Counted from the stretch's first letter, positions 34,867 to 44,504 are shown. The stretch is 64,000 nucleotides of DNA from an uncultured Allomuricauda sp. (GCF_947499585.1 NZ_CANMOO010000002.1:868001-932000), one strand, 5' to 3'. A program made the numbers and translations. The notes: generated by a model from the sequence alone, not told the origin.

Positions 34867-36258
34867 ATGGCAAAAGTATCCTCTGATCAATTAGGAACAG
34901 AACCGATTGGTAAATTACTGATCAAGCAAGCGGTACCAGCTTCCATAGGAATTTTAGTGATGTCCTTGAATGTTTTGGTGGATTCCATTTTCGTAGGAAA
35001 TTGGATTGGCTCCATTGCCATAGCAGCCATTAATGTTGTGCTACCCGTATCGTTTTTTATTGCTGCATTGGGAATGGCAATCGGTATTGGCGGTTCCAGT
35101 ATAATTTCCAGAGCACTGGGAGCTGAAAACAAAGAAAAAGCCCTTAAAACTTTTGGAAACCAGATTACACTGACCCTTTTGGTGACTATCAGTATGGTGG
35201 CTTTGGGGCTCTACTTTGTAGATGATCTTATACCGGCCTTTGGCGGTAAGGGAACCATCTTTGCTCCCGCAAAAATTTATTATACCATTATTTTATATGG
35301 AGTACCATTTTTGGCACTTTGTATGATGGGCAATACCGTAATCAGAGCAGAAGGGAAACCAAAATTTGCCATGATAGCCATGATTATTCCGTCTGTTGGG
35401 AACCTGCTCATGGATTACATCTTCATTTATGTTTTTGACTGGGGGATGCATGGAGCAGCATGGGCAACAACAGTTGGTTACCTAATGTGTTTTGGTTACA
35501 TCTTTTACTTTTTTCTTTCTAAGAATTCAGAGCTAAAAATAAGCCTACCACATTTTGGGTTGAACATGCCAATTTTAAAAGAGATTGGCTCTCTTGGTTT
35601 TGTAACCTTGGCAAGACAGGCAGTTACCAGTATCACCTATTTGCTGATGAACAATATTCTGTTCAATTTAGGAGGCGAGGCCATGGTTGCTGTGTACGCT
35701 ATTATTGGTAGAATGTTGATGTTTGCGCTATTCCCTGTTTTTGGCGTTACCCAAGGATTTTTGCCCATTGCAGGATTTAACTATGGCGCTTTAAAATATG
35801 ACCGCGTTAAAGAATCCATTTTTACCGCAATTAAATATGCGGCTTTGGTAGCCACACTTGTATTCATAGGATTGATGGTTTTTCCCGATGCTATAACATC
35901 TTTGTTTCTAAGCAGTAGGGAAGATTTGCCTCCAGAGGAATTAATAGCCAATGCTTTTGTATTGGAACATGCCCCTGCAGCAATGCGATGGGTCTTTGCG
36001 GCAACACCTATTATAGCATTACAATTAATAGGTGCTGCCTATTTTCAAGCTGTGGGAAAAGCAATCCCAGCTTTGCTTCTGACCTTAACCCGACAAGGCT
36101 TCTTTTTTATTCCACTTGTTTTGATTTTACCTAGTTTTTTGGGAGAACTTGGAGTTTGGTTATCATTTCCTATTGCTGATGTTTTGGCAACAATAGTTAC
36201 AGGCATTTATTTGGGTAAAGAAGTAAAAACCAAACTCGAAGTATCAACTGGACCCTAG
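34867..36258 (+). CDS. MATE family efflux transporter
   Basis: A 463-residue inner-membrane protein with about 12 hydrophobic segments and the two-fold MATE repeat (PASIGILVMSLNVLVDSIFVGN in the first half, a matching segment near 255-290 in the second). Such pumps use Na+ or H+ gradients to export cationic compounds. It begins at the base after the hemH stop codon, so co-transcription with hemH is nearly certain; export of porphyrins or haem is a possible but unproven reason for the pairing. Confidence 0.92.
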   Translation: MAKVSSDQLGTEPIGKLLIKQAVPASIGILVMSLNVLVDSIFVGNWIGSIAIAAINVVLPVSFFIAALGMAIGIGGSSIISRALGAENKEKALKTFGNQITLTLLVTISMVALGLYFVDDLIPAFGGKGTIFAPAKIYYTIILYGVPFLALCMMGNTVIRAEGKPKFAMIAMIIPSVGNLLMDYIFIYVFDWGMHGAAWATTVGYLMCFGYIFYFFLSKNSELKISLPHFGLNMPILKEIGSLGFVTLARQAVTSITYLLMNNILFNLGGEAMVAVYAIIGRMLMFALFPVFGVTQGFLPIAGFNYGALKYDRVKESIFTAIKYAALVATLVFIGLMVFPDAITSLFLSSREDLPPEELIANAFVLEHAPAAMRWVFAATPIIALQLIGAAYFQAVGKAIPALLLTLTRQGFFFIPLVLILPSFLGELGVWLSFPIADVLATIVTGIYLGKEVKTKLEVSTGP

Positions 36259-36264
36259 TTTTTG

Positions 36265-36687
36265 TTATTCTATTTGGGTGGCCGCTTTACTAATGATTTT
36301 CCATTTACCCTCAAGCTTTTTCAATAAGAAGATATCGATAAACTTTAGCCCTCCTTTGGGAATCAGAATCTCTGCTTTGGCAGAAGCAATGTTGTTTGCA
36401 TAATCAATCATCAATATTTTGCCATTCCTACCGTTGAATTTTCCTTGTTCTCTATTCTTAAATAAGTTGGCATATTCCTTTGGGGACAAAACCCATAATT
36501 CTTGGTCTTTTTTGGATAGGAATAAATCAGCGTCTTCATAAAACGCTGACGTTATTAGTTCTGGGTCGCTATAGGATGAACCATCAATATAATTTTGAAG
36601 GGTTTGCCGTATAGCTTCTTCCTCGGATTGCGCAAATAAAGAAAGGGTTAATAGTAAAAGTGTGAAAGTCAAGAATTGTGTTTTCAT
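36265..36687 (-). CDS. Exported SnoaL/NTF2-like protein
   Basis: A 140-residue exported protein (signal peptide ending LFAQ, residue 20). The mature part has the cone-shaped NTF2-like pattern: QTLQNYIDGSSYSDPELITSAFYEDADLFL, ending in EGKWKIISKAATQIE. Similar to putative lumazine-binding/DUF4440 proteins; function unknown. It overlaps neither neighbour; the MATE stop is six bases away on the other strand. It may be co-transcribed with the sugar dehydrogenase gene upstream of it. Confidence 0.78.
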   Translation of the reverse strand: MKTQFLTFTLLLLTLSLFAQSEEEAIRQTLQNYIDGSSYSDPELITSAFYEDADLFLSKKDQELWVLSPKEYANLFKNREQGKFNGRNGKILMIDYANNIASAKAEILIPKGGLKFIDIFLLKKLEGKWKIISKAATQIE

Positions 36688-36715
36688 GTGTTTTTAAGTT
36701 TTAAGAATTGATGAT

Positions 36716-37876
36716 TTATTGAGCTTTTATTTGAATAAGTTTTCCATTATCCTCATCAGTGAGGATATACAATTTTCCGTCTGGACTTTGCCTTACTTTA
36801 CGAATGCGAACTCTATCATCTATGAATAGTTCTTCAGCACTTTTTATTATCTCATTTTCTACGCGAAACTGCCATAGACTTCCACGAGATAGCCCTGGAA
36901 CGATTAAATTGTTTTTCCAATGAGGGAATTCGTCACCTGTGTAAAAAGTAAGCCCTGTTGGGGCCACAGTATGGTGCCAAAACCAAACTGGAGGCGTAAA
37001 GGTCACATCTTCAAATTTTGGTGGAGTGTAATCTTGACTCCTTAGTTTTCCAGACGTTACGTTAGGCCAACCATAGTTTGCCCTGGCTTTCAGAATATTG
37101 ATTTCATCACCTTGAATAGTGCCATGTTCGCTAAACCAAATATTACCCGTTTTAGGTTCTACGGTTATTCCTTGTGCTGCACGTATACCCATCGCATACA
37201 AGCCTGGCACGGCGTTTGGACCAAAATCTGGGTTATCGTCTGGAATACTCCCATCAGGATTAATGCGATATATCTTTCCTCTTTTATCAGACACATCTTG
37301 TGCAATTGGTATTTCAGGCTCATCTTTTTCCCAGAAAAGGCGTTCACCAATGGTGATGTATAGTTTGCCATCTGTCCCAAATGTCATACCGCCACCATAA
37401 TGATAGTATTCTTTTGTAAAGGGATTTGCCTCAAGAAGAGTTTGATGCTGTAGAAGGGAATCGTTCTTTAGCTGTGCGCGAACTATTTTGGTAGTTGTTC
37501 CTATAGCTTTTCTTTTGGACGCATAGGAAACATACACCCACTTATTGCTTATAAAATCTGGATCAACTAGCACCTCAAAAATCCCCGAATTGTCACCAAA
37601 ATGAATAGCACGTATGCTATCGGTTAAATCGGTTGGAAATCCTTTGATGATTCGTTTTTCTTTCGAGTTAAGATTGATATGCAAAAGATTTCCATCCTTT
37701 TCAGAGACCAAAGCTTCTTCATTTGATAAGAAGGCCATACTCCAAGGATGGTTAAGACCGTCCATCACGATTTGTTTTGTTGGTAAGGGAGATAAAACAC
37801 TCTTTGAAGCAGAAGTTTTTTGATTCTGTGAGCAACCTATCAAAAGGAATGCCAACGGAATTACCAATTTGTTCAT
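36716..37876 (-). CDS. PQQ-dependent sugar dehydrogenase (GSDH family) lipoprotein
   Basis: A 386-residue lipoprotein (lipobox LLIGCSQ, Cys near 15) of the soluble glucose/sorbosone dehydrogenase family, a six-bladed propeller. Landmarks: HPWSMAFL, GDNSGIFEVLVDPDF, HYGGGMTFGTDGKLYITIG and GMRAAQ-like GIRAAQGITVEP, WFSEHGTIQGDEIN. It would oxidise sugars to lactones in the periplasm if PQQ is supplied. No PQQ synthesis genes are visible here. A lactonase gene lies 1.2 kb away. Confidence 0.88.
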   Translation of the reverse strand: MNKLVIPLAFLLIGCSQNQKTSASKSVLSPLPTKQIVMDGLNHPWSMAFLSNEEALVSEKDGNLLHINLNSKEKRIIKGFPTDLTDSIRAIHFGDNSGIFEVLVDPDFISNKWVYVSYASKRKAIGTTTKIVRAQLKNDSLLQHQTLLEANPFTKEYYHYGGGMTFGTDGKLYITIGERLFWEKDEPEIPIAQDVSDKRGKIYRINPDGSIPDDNPDFGPNAVPGLYAMGIRAAQGITVEPKTGNIWFSEHGTIQGDEINILKARANYGWPNVTSGKLRSQDYTPPKFEDVTFTPPVWFWHHTVAPTGLTFYTGDEFPHWKNNLIVPGLSRGSLWQFRVENEIIKSAEELFIDDRVRIRKVRQSPDGKLYILTDEDNGKLIQIKAQ

Positions 37877-37955
37877 CTTTTGTAATTTTTATACAAATGA
37901 TGAAAAACTCAAATTACAACCCTTTAAAAAACATGATTCTTAAGACGAAAAACAG

Positions 37956-38969
37956 CTATGTCGTTCCAAATTCCTTCCTGTACTGAGAAGGGGTCAATTG
38001 TGTTTTTGCCTTAAAGGCCAGATTAAAGGATGTGGCATTGCTAAAACCGCAGTCATAGGCTATAGCCACTATTTTTTCCTTGTTATGCTTTGGATTGGTC
38101 AGCAATACCTTTGCTTTTTCAATTCTATACCCATTTACAAAATCTGAAAAATTCTTGTGTTCATTTTCATTTATGGCTTGGGATAATTTTCTAGTAGAGA
38201 CGTTCAACCGCTCTGCAATAGTTTCAAGTGAAACGGTGTTGTCTAGAAAAATCTCATCTTTGGCAAACAACTTTTTTAGGGCACCCAATAGCTCTTCCGA
38301 GGCAGATTTGTCTAAAGAAGATGTATTGTACTTTCCCAATTGGAAAGCGTGTTTTTGAAGAAAAAGAAAAGAGAAAATATAAATCAGTACAGAAAAGAAA
38401 ACGGCACCACCTATGTAAAGAGAGAACAACCCTGCAAGGTGACCCATATAAAAAAGCCAGATCAAGGCAACTCCTATAACCAGATTTCTATACCATGATG
38501 CTCGTTGCGGATGCACTTTTGTTCTATGCTTATAGAATACTTGAGAAGAGAAAACAATATAAGTTGCCAAATGCCCAAACACCAAAATATATATGGCATA
38601 CGAAATTGGGTTGCCAGTATTGGGAACAATGGCACATAAAAGAGCAAATAAGATGAAGGGAACTGCATGAGCATAATCGTTATACCCGAATTTTTTTTGC
38701 GTGGCTAGCAATGATTTTCCATAAAGCCATAAGAACGGCCCCGTTAATAAAATACCAGAAAGCCCTAAGTTGCGCTGCCAAGGTTCCAAATTCAGATGCA
38801 CATTAAGTACAGACTTACCTATGCGAATGGTCAAACCTAAAATTACAAGTGCCAAAAAAAAGTTGGCCTTCCTGTTCCCTTTTTTGAGCGTGAAGAGATA
38901 AAAAGAAAGAAAAAGGGCCTGGGCTATCCCCAAGCAACTTAAAACCAATATTATGGCGTTCTTGTCCAT
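37956..38969 (-). CDS. Membrane-bound AraC family regulator with seven-helix sensor
   Basis: A 337-residue protein: seven or so hydrophobic helices over residues 1-215 and an AraC-type DNA-binding domain at about 235-335 (ATSFNLAFKAKTQLTPSQYRKEFG at the end). This 7TM-AraC layout is common in Flavobacteriaceae; ligands are mostly unknown. A minus-strand TAnnTTTG box at 38974-38981 is only five bases from the ATG, suggesting an almost leaderless transcript or chance. It sits between a sugar dehydrogenase and a lactonase and may control either. Confidence 0.88.
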   Translation of the reverse strand: MDKNAIILVLSCLGIAQALFLSFYLFTLKKGNRKANFFLALVILGLTIRIGKSVLNVHLNLEPWQRNLGLSGILLTGPFLWLYGKSLLATQKKFGYNDYAHAVPFILFALLCAIVPNTGNPISYAIYILVFGHLATYIVFSSQVFYKHRTKVHPQRASWYRNLVIGVALIWLFYMGHLAGLFSLYIGGAVFFSVLIYIFSFLFLQKHAFQLGKYNTSSLDKSASEELLGALKKLFAKDEIFLDNTVSLETIAERLNVSTRKLSQAINENEHKNFSDFVNGYRIEKAKVLLTNPKHNKEKIVAIAYDCGFSNATSFNLAFKAKTQLTPSQYRKEFGTT

Positions 38970-39051
38970 ACTTCAAAAATAGAAAGAAGACATCAAAGAA
39001 AATTTACATGTCGCATTTAGTTACTATTTTTAGCAAAAGACCTTTTAGCGA

Positions 39052-40155
39052 ATGAAGTTTTCTTATTTAATTCTTAGTATTTCTTTATTGATTTTAATGG
39101 GTTGTTCTGAAAAAAAGCAAGTGACAAAAACATTTCCATTATTTGTAGGAACTTATACTGATGGTGAAAGCGAGGGAATTTATCGTTTTACCTTTGATTC
39201 CAATTCTGGAGTGCTTCAAGAGAAGAGCTTAGCCGCAGTGTTGCCCAACCCCTCTTTTTTGAAAATTTCCAGAGACAGAACAAACTTATATGCCGTTCAG
39301 GAGACCGCTGATTTTGATAGTTTGGGAGGTGGAGTGACTGCTTTTAAATTAAAGGACGGACTTTTAGAACTTCAGAATAGCATGGGCACCGGTGGTGCAC
39401 ATCCCTGTCATGTGTCCTTATCAGATAATGGGTATTTGGCCGTCTCAAATTATACAGGAGGTAACTTCTCCATTTTTGAATTAAAGGATGATGGGGCATT
39501 AAAGGATAGTCCTCAAGTTATAAATCATAAAGTATTGGATACAGCTAAAACGGCCCATGCGCATATGGCAAAGTTTTCTTCGGAAGGATTACTTGTTTCA
39601 GACTTAGGTCTAGATGCTGTAAAACGTTATCAAAACCAAAATGGTCAGTTTACTACTGCAAGTCAAGCTTCACTGGATTTACCCGATGGTGCGGGCCCAA
39701 GACATTTTGTCTTCAGCAAGGAAAACAAATTTCTTTATGTGATCAATGAACTGAATTCTACTATTACGGTTTTTCAAAAACAGAAGGATGGTGATTACCT
39801 GGAAATAGAGACAAAAAGCAATTTAGATGCTTCTTTTGAAGGTGAAAATTTTTGTGCTGATATTCATTTATCCTCGGATGGGAGATTCTTGTACGGTTCT
39901 AACCGTGGAGAAAATTCAATAGTCATCTTTAACGTAAATGAAGTAACGGGTAAATTGAAATTGGTTGGTCGTGAATCAGTGAATGGTAATTGGCCGCGGA
40001 ACTTTACTATTGATCCAAGCGGGAACTTCATATTGGTCGCAAATCAGAGAAGCAATAACATTACCATCTTCAAACGTAATGTTGAACAAGGAACCTTGGA
40101 ATTTCTTAATGAAATAGCATTGCCAAGTCCAGTTTGCCTTGAGTTTTTGGATTGA
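39052..40155 (+). CDS. Lactonase family beta-propeller lipoprotein
   Basis: A 367-residue lipoprotein (lipobox LMGCSEK) with the seven-bladed propeller of the 6-phosphogluconolactonase/muconate-cycloisomerase type: FVGTYTDGESEGIYRF, GTGGAHPCHVSLS, AHAHMAKFS, PDGAGPRHFVFS, NWPRNFTIDPSGNFILVANQ. The catalytic-type His, Glu and Arg residues of this family appear to be in place. It probably opens sugar lactones in the periplasm, which would fit the dehydrogenase nearby. Confidence 0.88.
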   Translation: MKFSYLILSISLLILMGCSEKKQVTKTFPLFVGTYTDGESEGIYRFTFDSNSGVLQEKSLAAVLPNPSFLKISRDRTNLYAVQETADFDSLGGGVTAFKLKDGLLELQNSMGTGGAHPCHVSLSDNGYLAVSNYTGGNFSIFELKDDGALKDSPQVINHKVLDTAKTAHAHMAKFSSEGLLVSDLGLDAVKRYQNQNGQFTTASQASLDLPDGAGPRHFVFSKENKFLYVINELNSTITVFQKQKDGDYLEIETKSNLDASFEGENFCADIHLSSDGRFLYGSNRGENSIVIFNVNEVTGKLKLVGRESVNGNWPRNFTIDPSGNFILVANQRSNNITIFKRNVEQGTLEFLNEIALPSPVCLEFLD

Positions 40156-40157
40156 TT

Positions 40158-41123
40158 TTAAAGGTGCTTTTCTTTCATTTTTTGAATGAACTCAGCTGAC
40201 ATATAATATAAGTTCAATTGCCCATTGTTATGCGTTCTATTTATTCTTTTAACAGGTTCTAAAGCTTTAACATTAATGGGTTCCTCTAATCTTCCGCTCG
40301 CAAAAACAAATAGTTTTCCATCTTGACTTACCCAAGGGCACATCTCGTGTTCTGACGAATTGATTGGGTCGCCCAAATTTTCGGGTGCAGTCCACTCGCC
40401 ATCTAAATTGAAACTGATATATAGATCCCCTTTGCCCAAGCTGTCATCATAACCTCTAAAAATTAAATATTCTTCATCGGGGTCGATAAAAGGATCGCCC
40501 TTATTTTCTCCAGAGTTAATGACATCTGATAAAGCCTCAACAGTATAATCAGTATTGTTGGGAATGGCCTTGTAAATATCCCCTTTGGACCAAATATTAA
40601 AATATAAAGTACCAGAGTGGGTTAACGAGCTATAATATTCATTATCCTCCTCGCCAGTTAAGGTTACTCGGATGGCTTTGCCCCACCCAGCATCTGTTCG
40701 CTCCACGTACCAGATTTTGCTATTTTCATTATCGCCTTTAGGTCTACTTGAACTGAAATAAATACGATTTCCATCAGGAGAAAAAAGCGGGTCGTAATCT
40801 GAAAATTCTCCCGAAAAAGAAGCTATTCTTGGTTCACTCCAAGTGCTGTCTTCCATCATTTTAGTAAAAGTGATATAGGCATTGGTGGGCATATCCGTAG
40901 TATAATAAAATTCAGTTCCATCGGGCGAGAAGGTGCCGTTGTATTCCGTTGAGGGTGATGCCAAAAGCTCTGGCGCCAGAAGTTGAGGTGATGCAGTAGG
41001 ATCAATACCAAAAAAAGGACCTGAGTATTTCTGATTTTGTATTTTCTCCACAGGTTCTGCCTGCTCCTTGCACCCTAAAATTAGAATGATGAAAAGAATC
41101 GAGATGACTTTTAAGCTATTCAC
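40158..41123 (-). CDS. TolB-like (PD40) propeller lipoprotein
   Basis: About 321 residues from a GTG at 41123, giving a short signal and lipobox LILGCKEQ. An ATG at 41165 is in frame but would overlap the preceding gene by 50 bp and push the signal inward, so the GTG is preferred. Several PD40/WD40-like repeats are visible: FSPDGTEFYY, FSPDGNRIYFSSSRP, IDPDEEYLIFRG, VSQDGKLFVFASG. Probably a periplasmic binding propeller; partner unknown. First two bases after the lactonase stop on the opposite strand mark its end. Confidence 0.8.
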   Translation of the reverse strand: MNSLKVISILFIILILGCKEQAEPVEKIQNQKYSGPFFGIDPTASPQLLAPELLASPSTEYNGTFSPDGTEFYYTTDMPTNAYITFTKMMEDSTWSEPRIASFSGEFSDYDPLFSPDGNRIYFSSSRPKGDNENSKIWYVERTDAGWGKAIRVTLTGEEDNEYYSSLTHSGTLYFNIWSKGDIYKAIPNNTDYTVEALSDVINSGENKGDPFIDPDEEYLIFRGYDDSLGKGDLYISFNLDGEWTAPENLGDPINSSEHEMCPWVSQDGKLFVFASGRLEEPINVKALEPVKRINRTHNNGQLNLYYMSAEFIQKMKEKHL

Positions 41124-41535
41124 AGGTATAGGTTTTATTGTTGAATTCAAAAGAAGCGTTCTCATTAGGTCTCAAGGCTCCATGCCAGGAGTCTTTGTAC
41201 CATTTTTCTGGGGCATCATCGCTGCGATAATTTGCGGTAAAAAAGGAAAAGTCGTCGGTAAATGTGATGATAATATCGCCTTTTCCATCTGCATCGTGCC
41301 ATCTACCGGTCATGACATTACCTTTTAATCTACCCCATACCCCTCCTAGCGCATTTTTATGAATCAATAGGTAAGACCCGGCCACTTCGTCATTATCAAT
41401 GAGCAAATCAAAACGGCCTATTTCCGTGCAGTAATTTTTTGATATGACCGTGTTTTTTTTCTGGTTTTGTGCTGTTGAAAATTGTATGGACAGCATCAAA
41501 AGGAGTACGCTATAAAAAATGGTTTTCGATTTCAT
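41116..41535 (-). CDS. Small exported protein of unknown function
   Basis: About 139 residues from the ATG at 41535 (MKSKTIFYS); signal peptide ending FSTAQ. The mature part is rich in Gly, Trp and Asp (VWGRLKGNVMTGRWHDADG) and looks like a small beta-barrel or sandwich, with a C-terminal cysteine. No family recognised. It lies in a tail-to-head minus-strand row with the propeller genes on either side (16-bp gap and 8-bp overlap), so it is likely in the same operon. Confidence 0.72.
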   Translation of the reverse strand: MKSKTIFYSVLLLMLSIQFSTAQNQKKNTVISKNYCTEIGRFDLLIDNDEVAGSYLLIHKNALGGVWGRLKGNVMTGRWHDADGKGDIIITFTDDFSFFTANYRSDDAPEKWYKDSWHGALRPNENASFEFNNKTYTCE

Positions 41536-41551
41536 AGAGAAGAATTTAAAT

Positions 41552-42499
41552 TCAATCTGCTGATTCAAGTTTTCGAATGATCAATTGGTAATTTTCCAAA
41601 TTTGAGGCATCAATAATCTCATTGGTTTGCTGATTGAGCATATCCATTTGAGAATCGGCTATAAAATATATGCTGTTATTAACTAAGTCAAAAGTGGTGG
41701 GAATGTCCGAAGGGTGCCTAAAAGGCATCAATTTTTGCTGTTGAAGAATATTGGTCTGTTCTTTATTTAAATGAAACTTATAAACTCCATTTTCAGAAGC
41801 ATCTCTTCTAGAATTGATTATGGTAATTAAACTGTTTTCATAAAATTTCATGCCATCAATTCCTTTGTGTTCATTGGACTGATTCACCAATTTTTGGGTC
41901 GCAATATCCAATACGCGAATTCCACTAGTGTACGACGCAAAATAAAGATACTTGTCATTATCAGATATGGCTATTCCATTGGAATGTTTAATCTCATCAT
42001 TGGAGTAAAACACTTCCAAATGATCACTGGACGGATTGATGGTATAAATATTATTGGTTTCGGAGTCGGTAATAAATACACTTCCATGATTACTTACGGC
42101 AATATCATTCAGATAAATAAATTCAGGATTGTCCAATGGATAGGATTTAATTAGATCTCCTGTAGTGATATCCAGTAAAAGAAGGATAGACTTATTATTG
42201 TCTTTTGGAAGGCTATTTCCAAGTGCATACAGAATATCTCCTTTTATAGTCATTCCAAAGCCTGCTAAATAGCCATATTCCTTCCTTTGAATAAAATCCT
42301 TTGCATCTGTGCCATCGAGATTGCATTGCACTATTTTGTCATGCTTAAGACTATTAATAAAGAGTTTTCCTGATTGGATATCAACGGCAATGCCCTCGGG
42401 AATAAGGTCTTTTTCAAAAACTAGGTCTATAAAACTATTGGGTGCTTGGGCTTGTAGCGAAAACGATAGTAAAAACAAAACGCATTGAAGTGTTTTCAT
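41552..42499 (-). CDS. Exported SMP-30/gluconolactonase-like propeller protein
   Basis: A 315-residue exported protein (signal peptide ending LQAQA) with repeats typical of SMP-30/strictosidine-synthase-like six-bladed propellers: DLIPEGIAVDIQSGKLFINS, LNDIAVSNHGSVFITDS, HSNGIAISDNDKYLYFAS. Metal-site residues Glu and Asn/Asp at the expected repeat starts are present, so lactone or ester hydrolysis is possible. ATG at 42499 is preferred over a TTG seven codons upstream. First gene of a three-gene minus-strand set. Confidence 0.82.
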   Translation of the reverse strand: MKTLQCVLFLLSFSLQAQAPNSFIDLVFEKDLIPEGIAVDIQSGKLFINSLKHDKIVQCNLDGTDAKDFIQRKEYGYLAGFGMTIKGDILYALGNSLPKDNNKSILLLLDITTGDLIKSYPLDNPEFIYLNDIAVSNHGSVFITDSETNNIYTINPSSDHLEVFYSNDEIKHSNGIAISDNDKYLYFASYTSGIRVLDIATQKLVNQSNEHKGIDGMKFYENSLITIINSRRDASENGVYKFHLNKEQTNILQQQKLMPFRHPSDIPTTFDLVNNSIYFIADSQMDMLNQQTNEIIDASNLENYQLIIRKLESAD

Positions 42500-42638
42500 T
42501 TGATTGATTGTTTTCTCCAAATTACTATATAATTCGAGGTCATGTTTTAAAACTTTTGTTAAAACAAGATTTAACTTTTTGGTATCATAGATGGTCTTAC
42601 TTATGCATTTCTTCAGACCAAATATTCACAAAAAATTG

Positions 42639-43100
42639 CTAATCTAATTTCTTGATCCCAGAAACATGGGAAGCTATGGCTTTCCACCCTCCTTCACGCT
42701 TAATTAACACATTGCTGGATTGATAAATGGTTTCGGTGGAATCGTTTAAAATATGACCGGTGCCACAAATCATGGCAGTACCATTATTTAAAATATCTAG
42801 ACGCTTAATTTCATAGTAAAAAGAATCATGTTGCATGGCGTGTCCTTTGATCCACTCAAGCTCCTTGACCTTGTTGGACCAGTTACCGCTGGCATCAACC
42901 ATTTGAAAATCATCAGCTAAAATGTTATCTAATAAAACAGTATCCTGTTCTCTATAGGCTTTTGGCCATTGTATCTCTTTTAGGTTCCTTAGAATTTCTT
43001 GGTCTTCCGATGTAATGATACTTTCAGTGGTATCTTCTTTTGGATTTGTTTGGCAGCCAAAGGCAACAAGTAAAACGATGCAGGATAATCTTTTTCTCAT
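42639..43100 (-). CDS. SnoaL-like (DUF4440 type) lipoprotein
   Basis: A 153-residue lipoprotein (lipobox VAFGCQTN). The mature domain has the NTF2-like pattern with LADDFQMVDASGNWSNK and a final GWKAIASHVSGIKKLD. Proteins of this sort often bind or isomerise small hydrophobic ligands, but the substrate is unknown. It is one of three such small exported proteins in 11 kb. Start at the ATG at 43100, two codons after a TTG. Confidence 0.8.
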   Translation of the reverse strand: MRKRLSCIVLLVAFGCQTNPKEDTTESIITSEDQEILRNLKEIQWPKAYREQDTVLLDNILADDFQMVDASGNWSNKVKELEWIKGHAMQHDSFYYEIKRLDILNNGTAMICGTGHILNDSTETIYQSSNVLIKREGGWKAIASHVSGIKKLD

Positions 43101-43195
43101 TTTCAATTGATTTCTGTAAAGATGGTTACTTGTAAAATGAAAGTATAGAATTGCTATGTGAGTCGCGGTAAAAAAAGGGTGAATCGAGGAGGAGC

Positions 43196-43960
43196 CTATT
43201 TATTGGTAATACTATTTAGATAAGTTCTACTAAATTTAATAGCATCTCCAGTGGTTAAATGTAGTATTCCATCCCCGTTATGATTCTTTTGGATATGTGC
43301 TATTAAATCTGAATTTACAAGATATGACCGATGGACCCGCTTAAAAGTTTTAGGACAGAGTACCTCGGACAATGACTTTAAACTTTGGTACTTAACAAAC
43401 TTCCCCTTTTCTGTATGCAGTACAATACAATTATTACTGGTTTCCACATAAATGATTTCTTGGGGACTAAGCAAAAACTGAGAACTGTTTTTGGAAACTG
43501 ACAGGCGAAAATTGCTTTCGGCACTCCCATTTTGAGAAATGGCAACAGCTTCTTCTTTTTTGATGTCAACAAAACAAAACAGTAATAAAAAGTAGCAAAG
43601 CAGGTTTACAGCGATATTATTGGTCAAGCTTGCGTTTAGCATATCAAAACTAGGTGAAGTGCATTGGTAAACCGTGGTCATTAAAAATACAACTAAAACC
43701 TGACCCACAATGATGTTTAAAGCAGAGGCAGATAAACCCAATCCACTTTGAATTAGGATATTTCTTCTGGAGGAAGTAACTGTCCATTTATTGCCCCATT
43801 TTTTTATTTGCTTAGCAGAGGCATTCCAAAACAAGAAACTGGTGATAGCAAGAATAGAAAGTTCAGAAAAGCAGGCTACACCCAAACTTTCCTGAAACAT
43901 TCGGCCTATGCCCATGTTTAGCAATACAAAAATGGATATTAACGAGATACGTTTTGACAC
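43196..43960 (-). CDS. Membrane-bound LytTR family transcriptional regulator
   Basis: A 254-residue protein starting at GTG 43960. The N-terminal half has about four hydrophobic helices (about 5-135); the C-terminal part (about 155-254) is a LytTR DNA-binding domain with SPQEIIYVETSNNCIVLHT and FKRVHRSYLVN. There is no receiver domain, so the membrane part is probably the sensor. No partner is evident; neighbours are small exported proteins on the same strand. Confidence 0.88.
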   Translation of the reverse strand: MSKRISLISIFVLLNMGIGRMFQESLGVACFSELSILAITSFLFWNASAKQIKKWGNKWTVTSSRRNILIQSGLGLSASALNIIVGQVLVVFLMTTVYQCTSPSFDMLNASLTNNIAVNLLCYFLLLFCFVDIKKEEAVAISQNGSAESNFRLSVSKNSSQFLLSPQEIIYVETSNNCIVLHTEKGKFVKYQSLKSLSEVLCPKTFKRVHRSYLVNSDLIAHIQKNHNGDGILHLTTGDAIKFSRTYLNSITNK

Positions 43961-44000
43961 GTTCTAAAAGTAGCAATTCTAGCAGAAGCTGACCAAAACT

Positions 44001-44504
44001 TTAAGATTTGTTAAACAAAGGAACAGCTTTTTTGTCCGAAGGGCCTTTTGCAAACCAAGTCATAATATGCTTTTGTGGCCACCTTCTAATTAGTGTATCG
44101 GCCTTTTTATCATACCAGACAGCGTCAAAGTTGCTTTTTGTGCTAAGCACTACTCGCCACTCCTGTTGTAACTTATCGGAGTCTTTATAATTCACATTAA
44201 GACTGTCCCAGTCAATATTTGACAATACTTGTGGGTCTAAATGGGCCATTACCTCTTTTTCACTGAGAATGGCCAACCAAATAGGAACGGAGAGATGCTC
44301 AATGGACAAATCTTCTCTTTTACTGCCCCATCCAATTTTCAAATCTTGCCCATTTCTAATTGCATTCATCAAATCTTTTTTAGACCCTTTTAGAACGCTC
44401 CCATCTCTATCGGTCTTTAGAACAATTTGCCAATCATTTGAGGGTTGTTGTTTTACACAAGAACATAAGAGTACAACTAAACAAAACAAGAGCATTTTTT
44501 TCAT
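44001..44504 (-). CDS. Lipoprotein of unknown function
   Basis: A 167-residue lipoprotein (lipobox LLCSCVKQ). The mature part includes the segments LKTDRDGSVLKGSKKDLMNAIRNG and KIGWG, and later EWRVVLSTKSNFDAVWYDKK, that is two related-looking halves. I recall similar unnamed proteins in other Gram-negative bacteria, but no function. Located 20 bp downstream of the zinc-ribbon gene's stop on the same strand, so it may belong to that transcript. Confidence 0.72.
   Translation of the reverse strand: MKKMLLFCLVVLLCSCVKQQPSNDWQIVLKTDRDGSVLKGSKKDLMNAIRNGQDLKIGWGSKREDLSIEHLSVPIWLAILSEKEVMAHLDPQVLSNIDWDSLNVNYKDSDKLQQEWRVVLSTKSNFDAVWYDKKADTLIRRWPQKHIMTWFAKGPSDKKAVPLFNKS

Noticed and set aside
38974..38981. 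Minus-strand TAnnTTTG box for the 7TM-AraC gene
   Set aside because: It ends only five bases before the start codon and has no partner box; may be chance.
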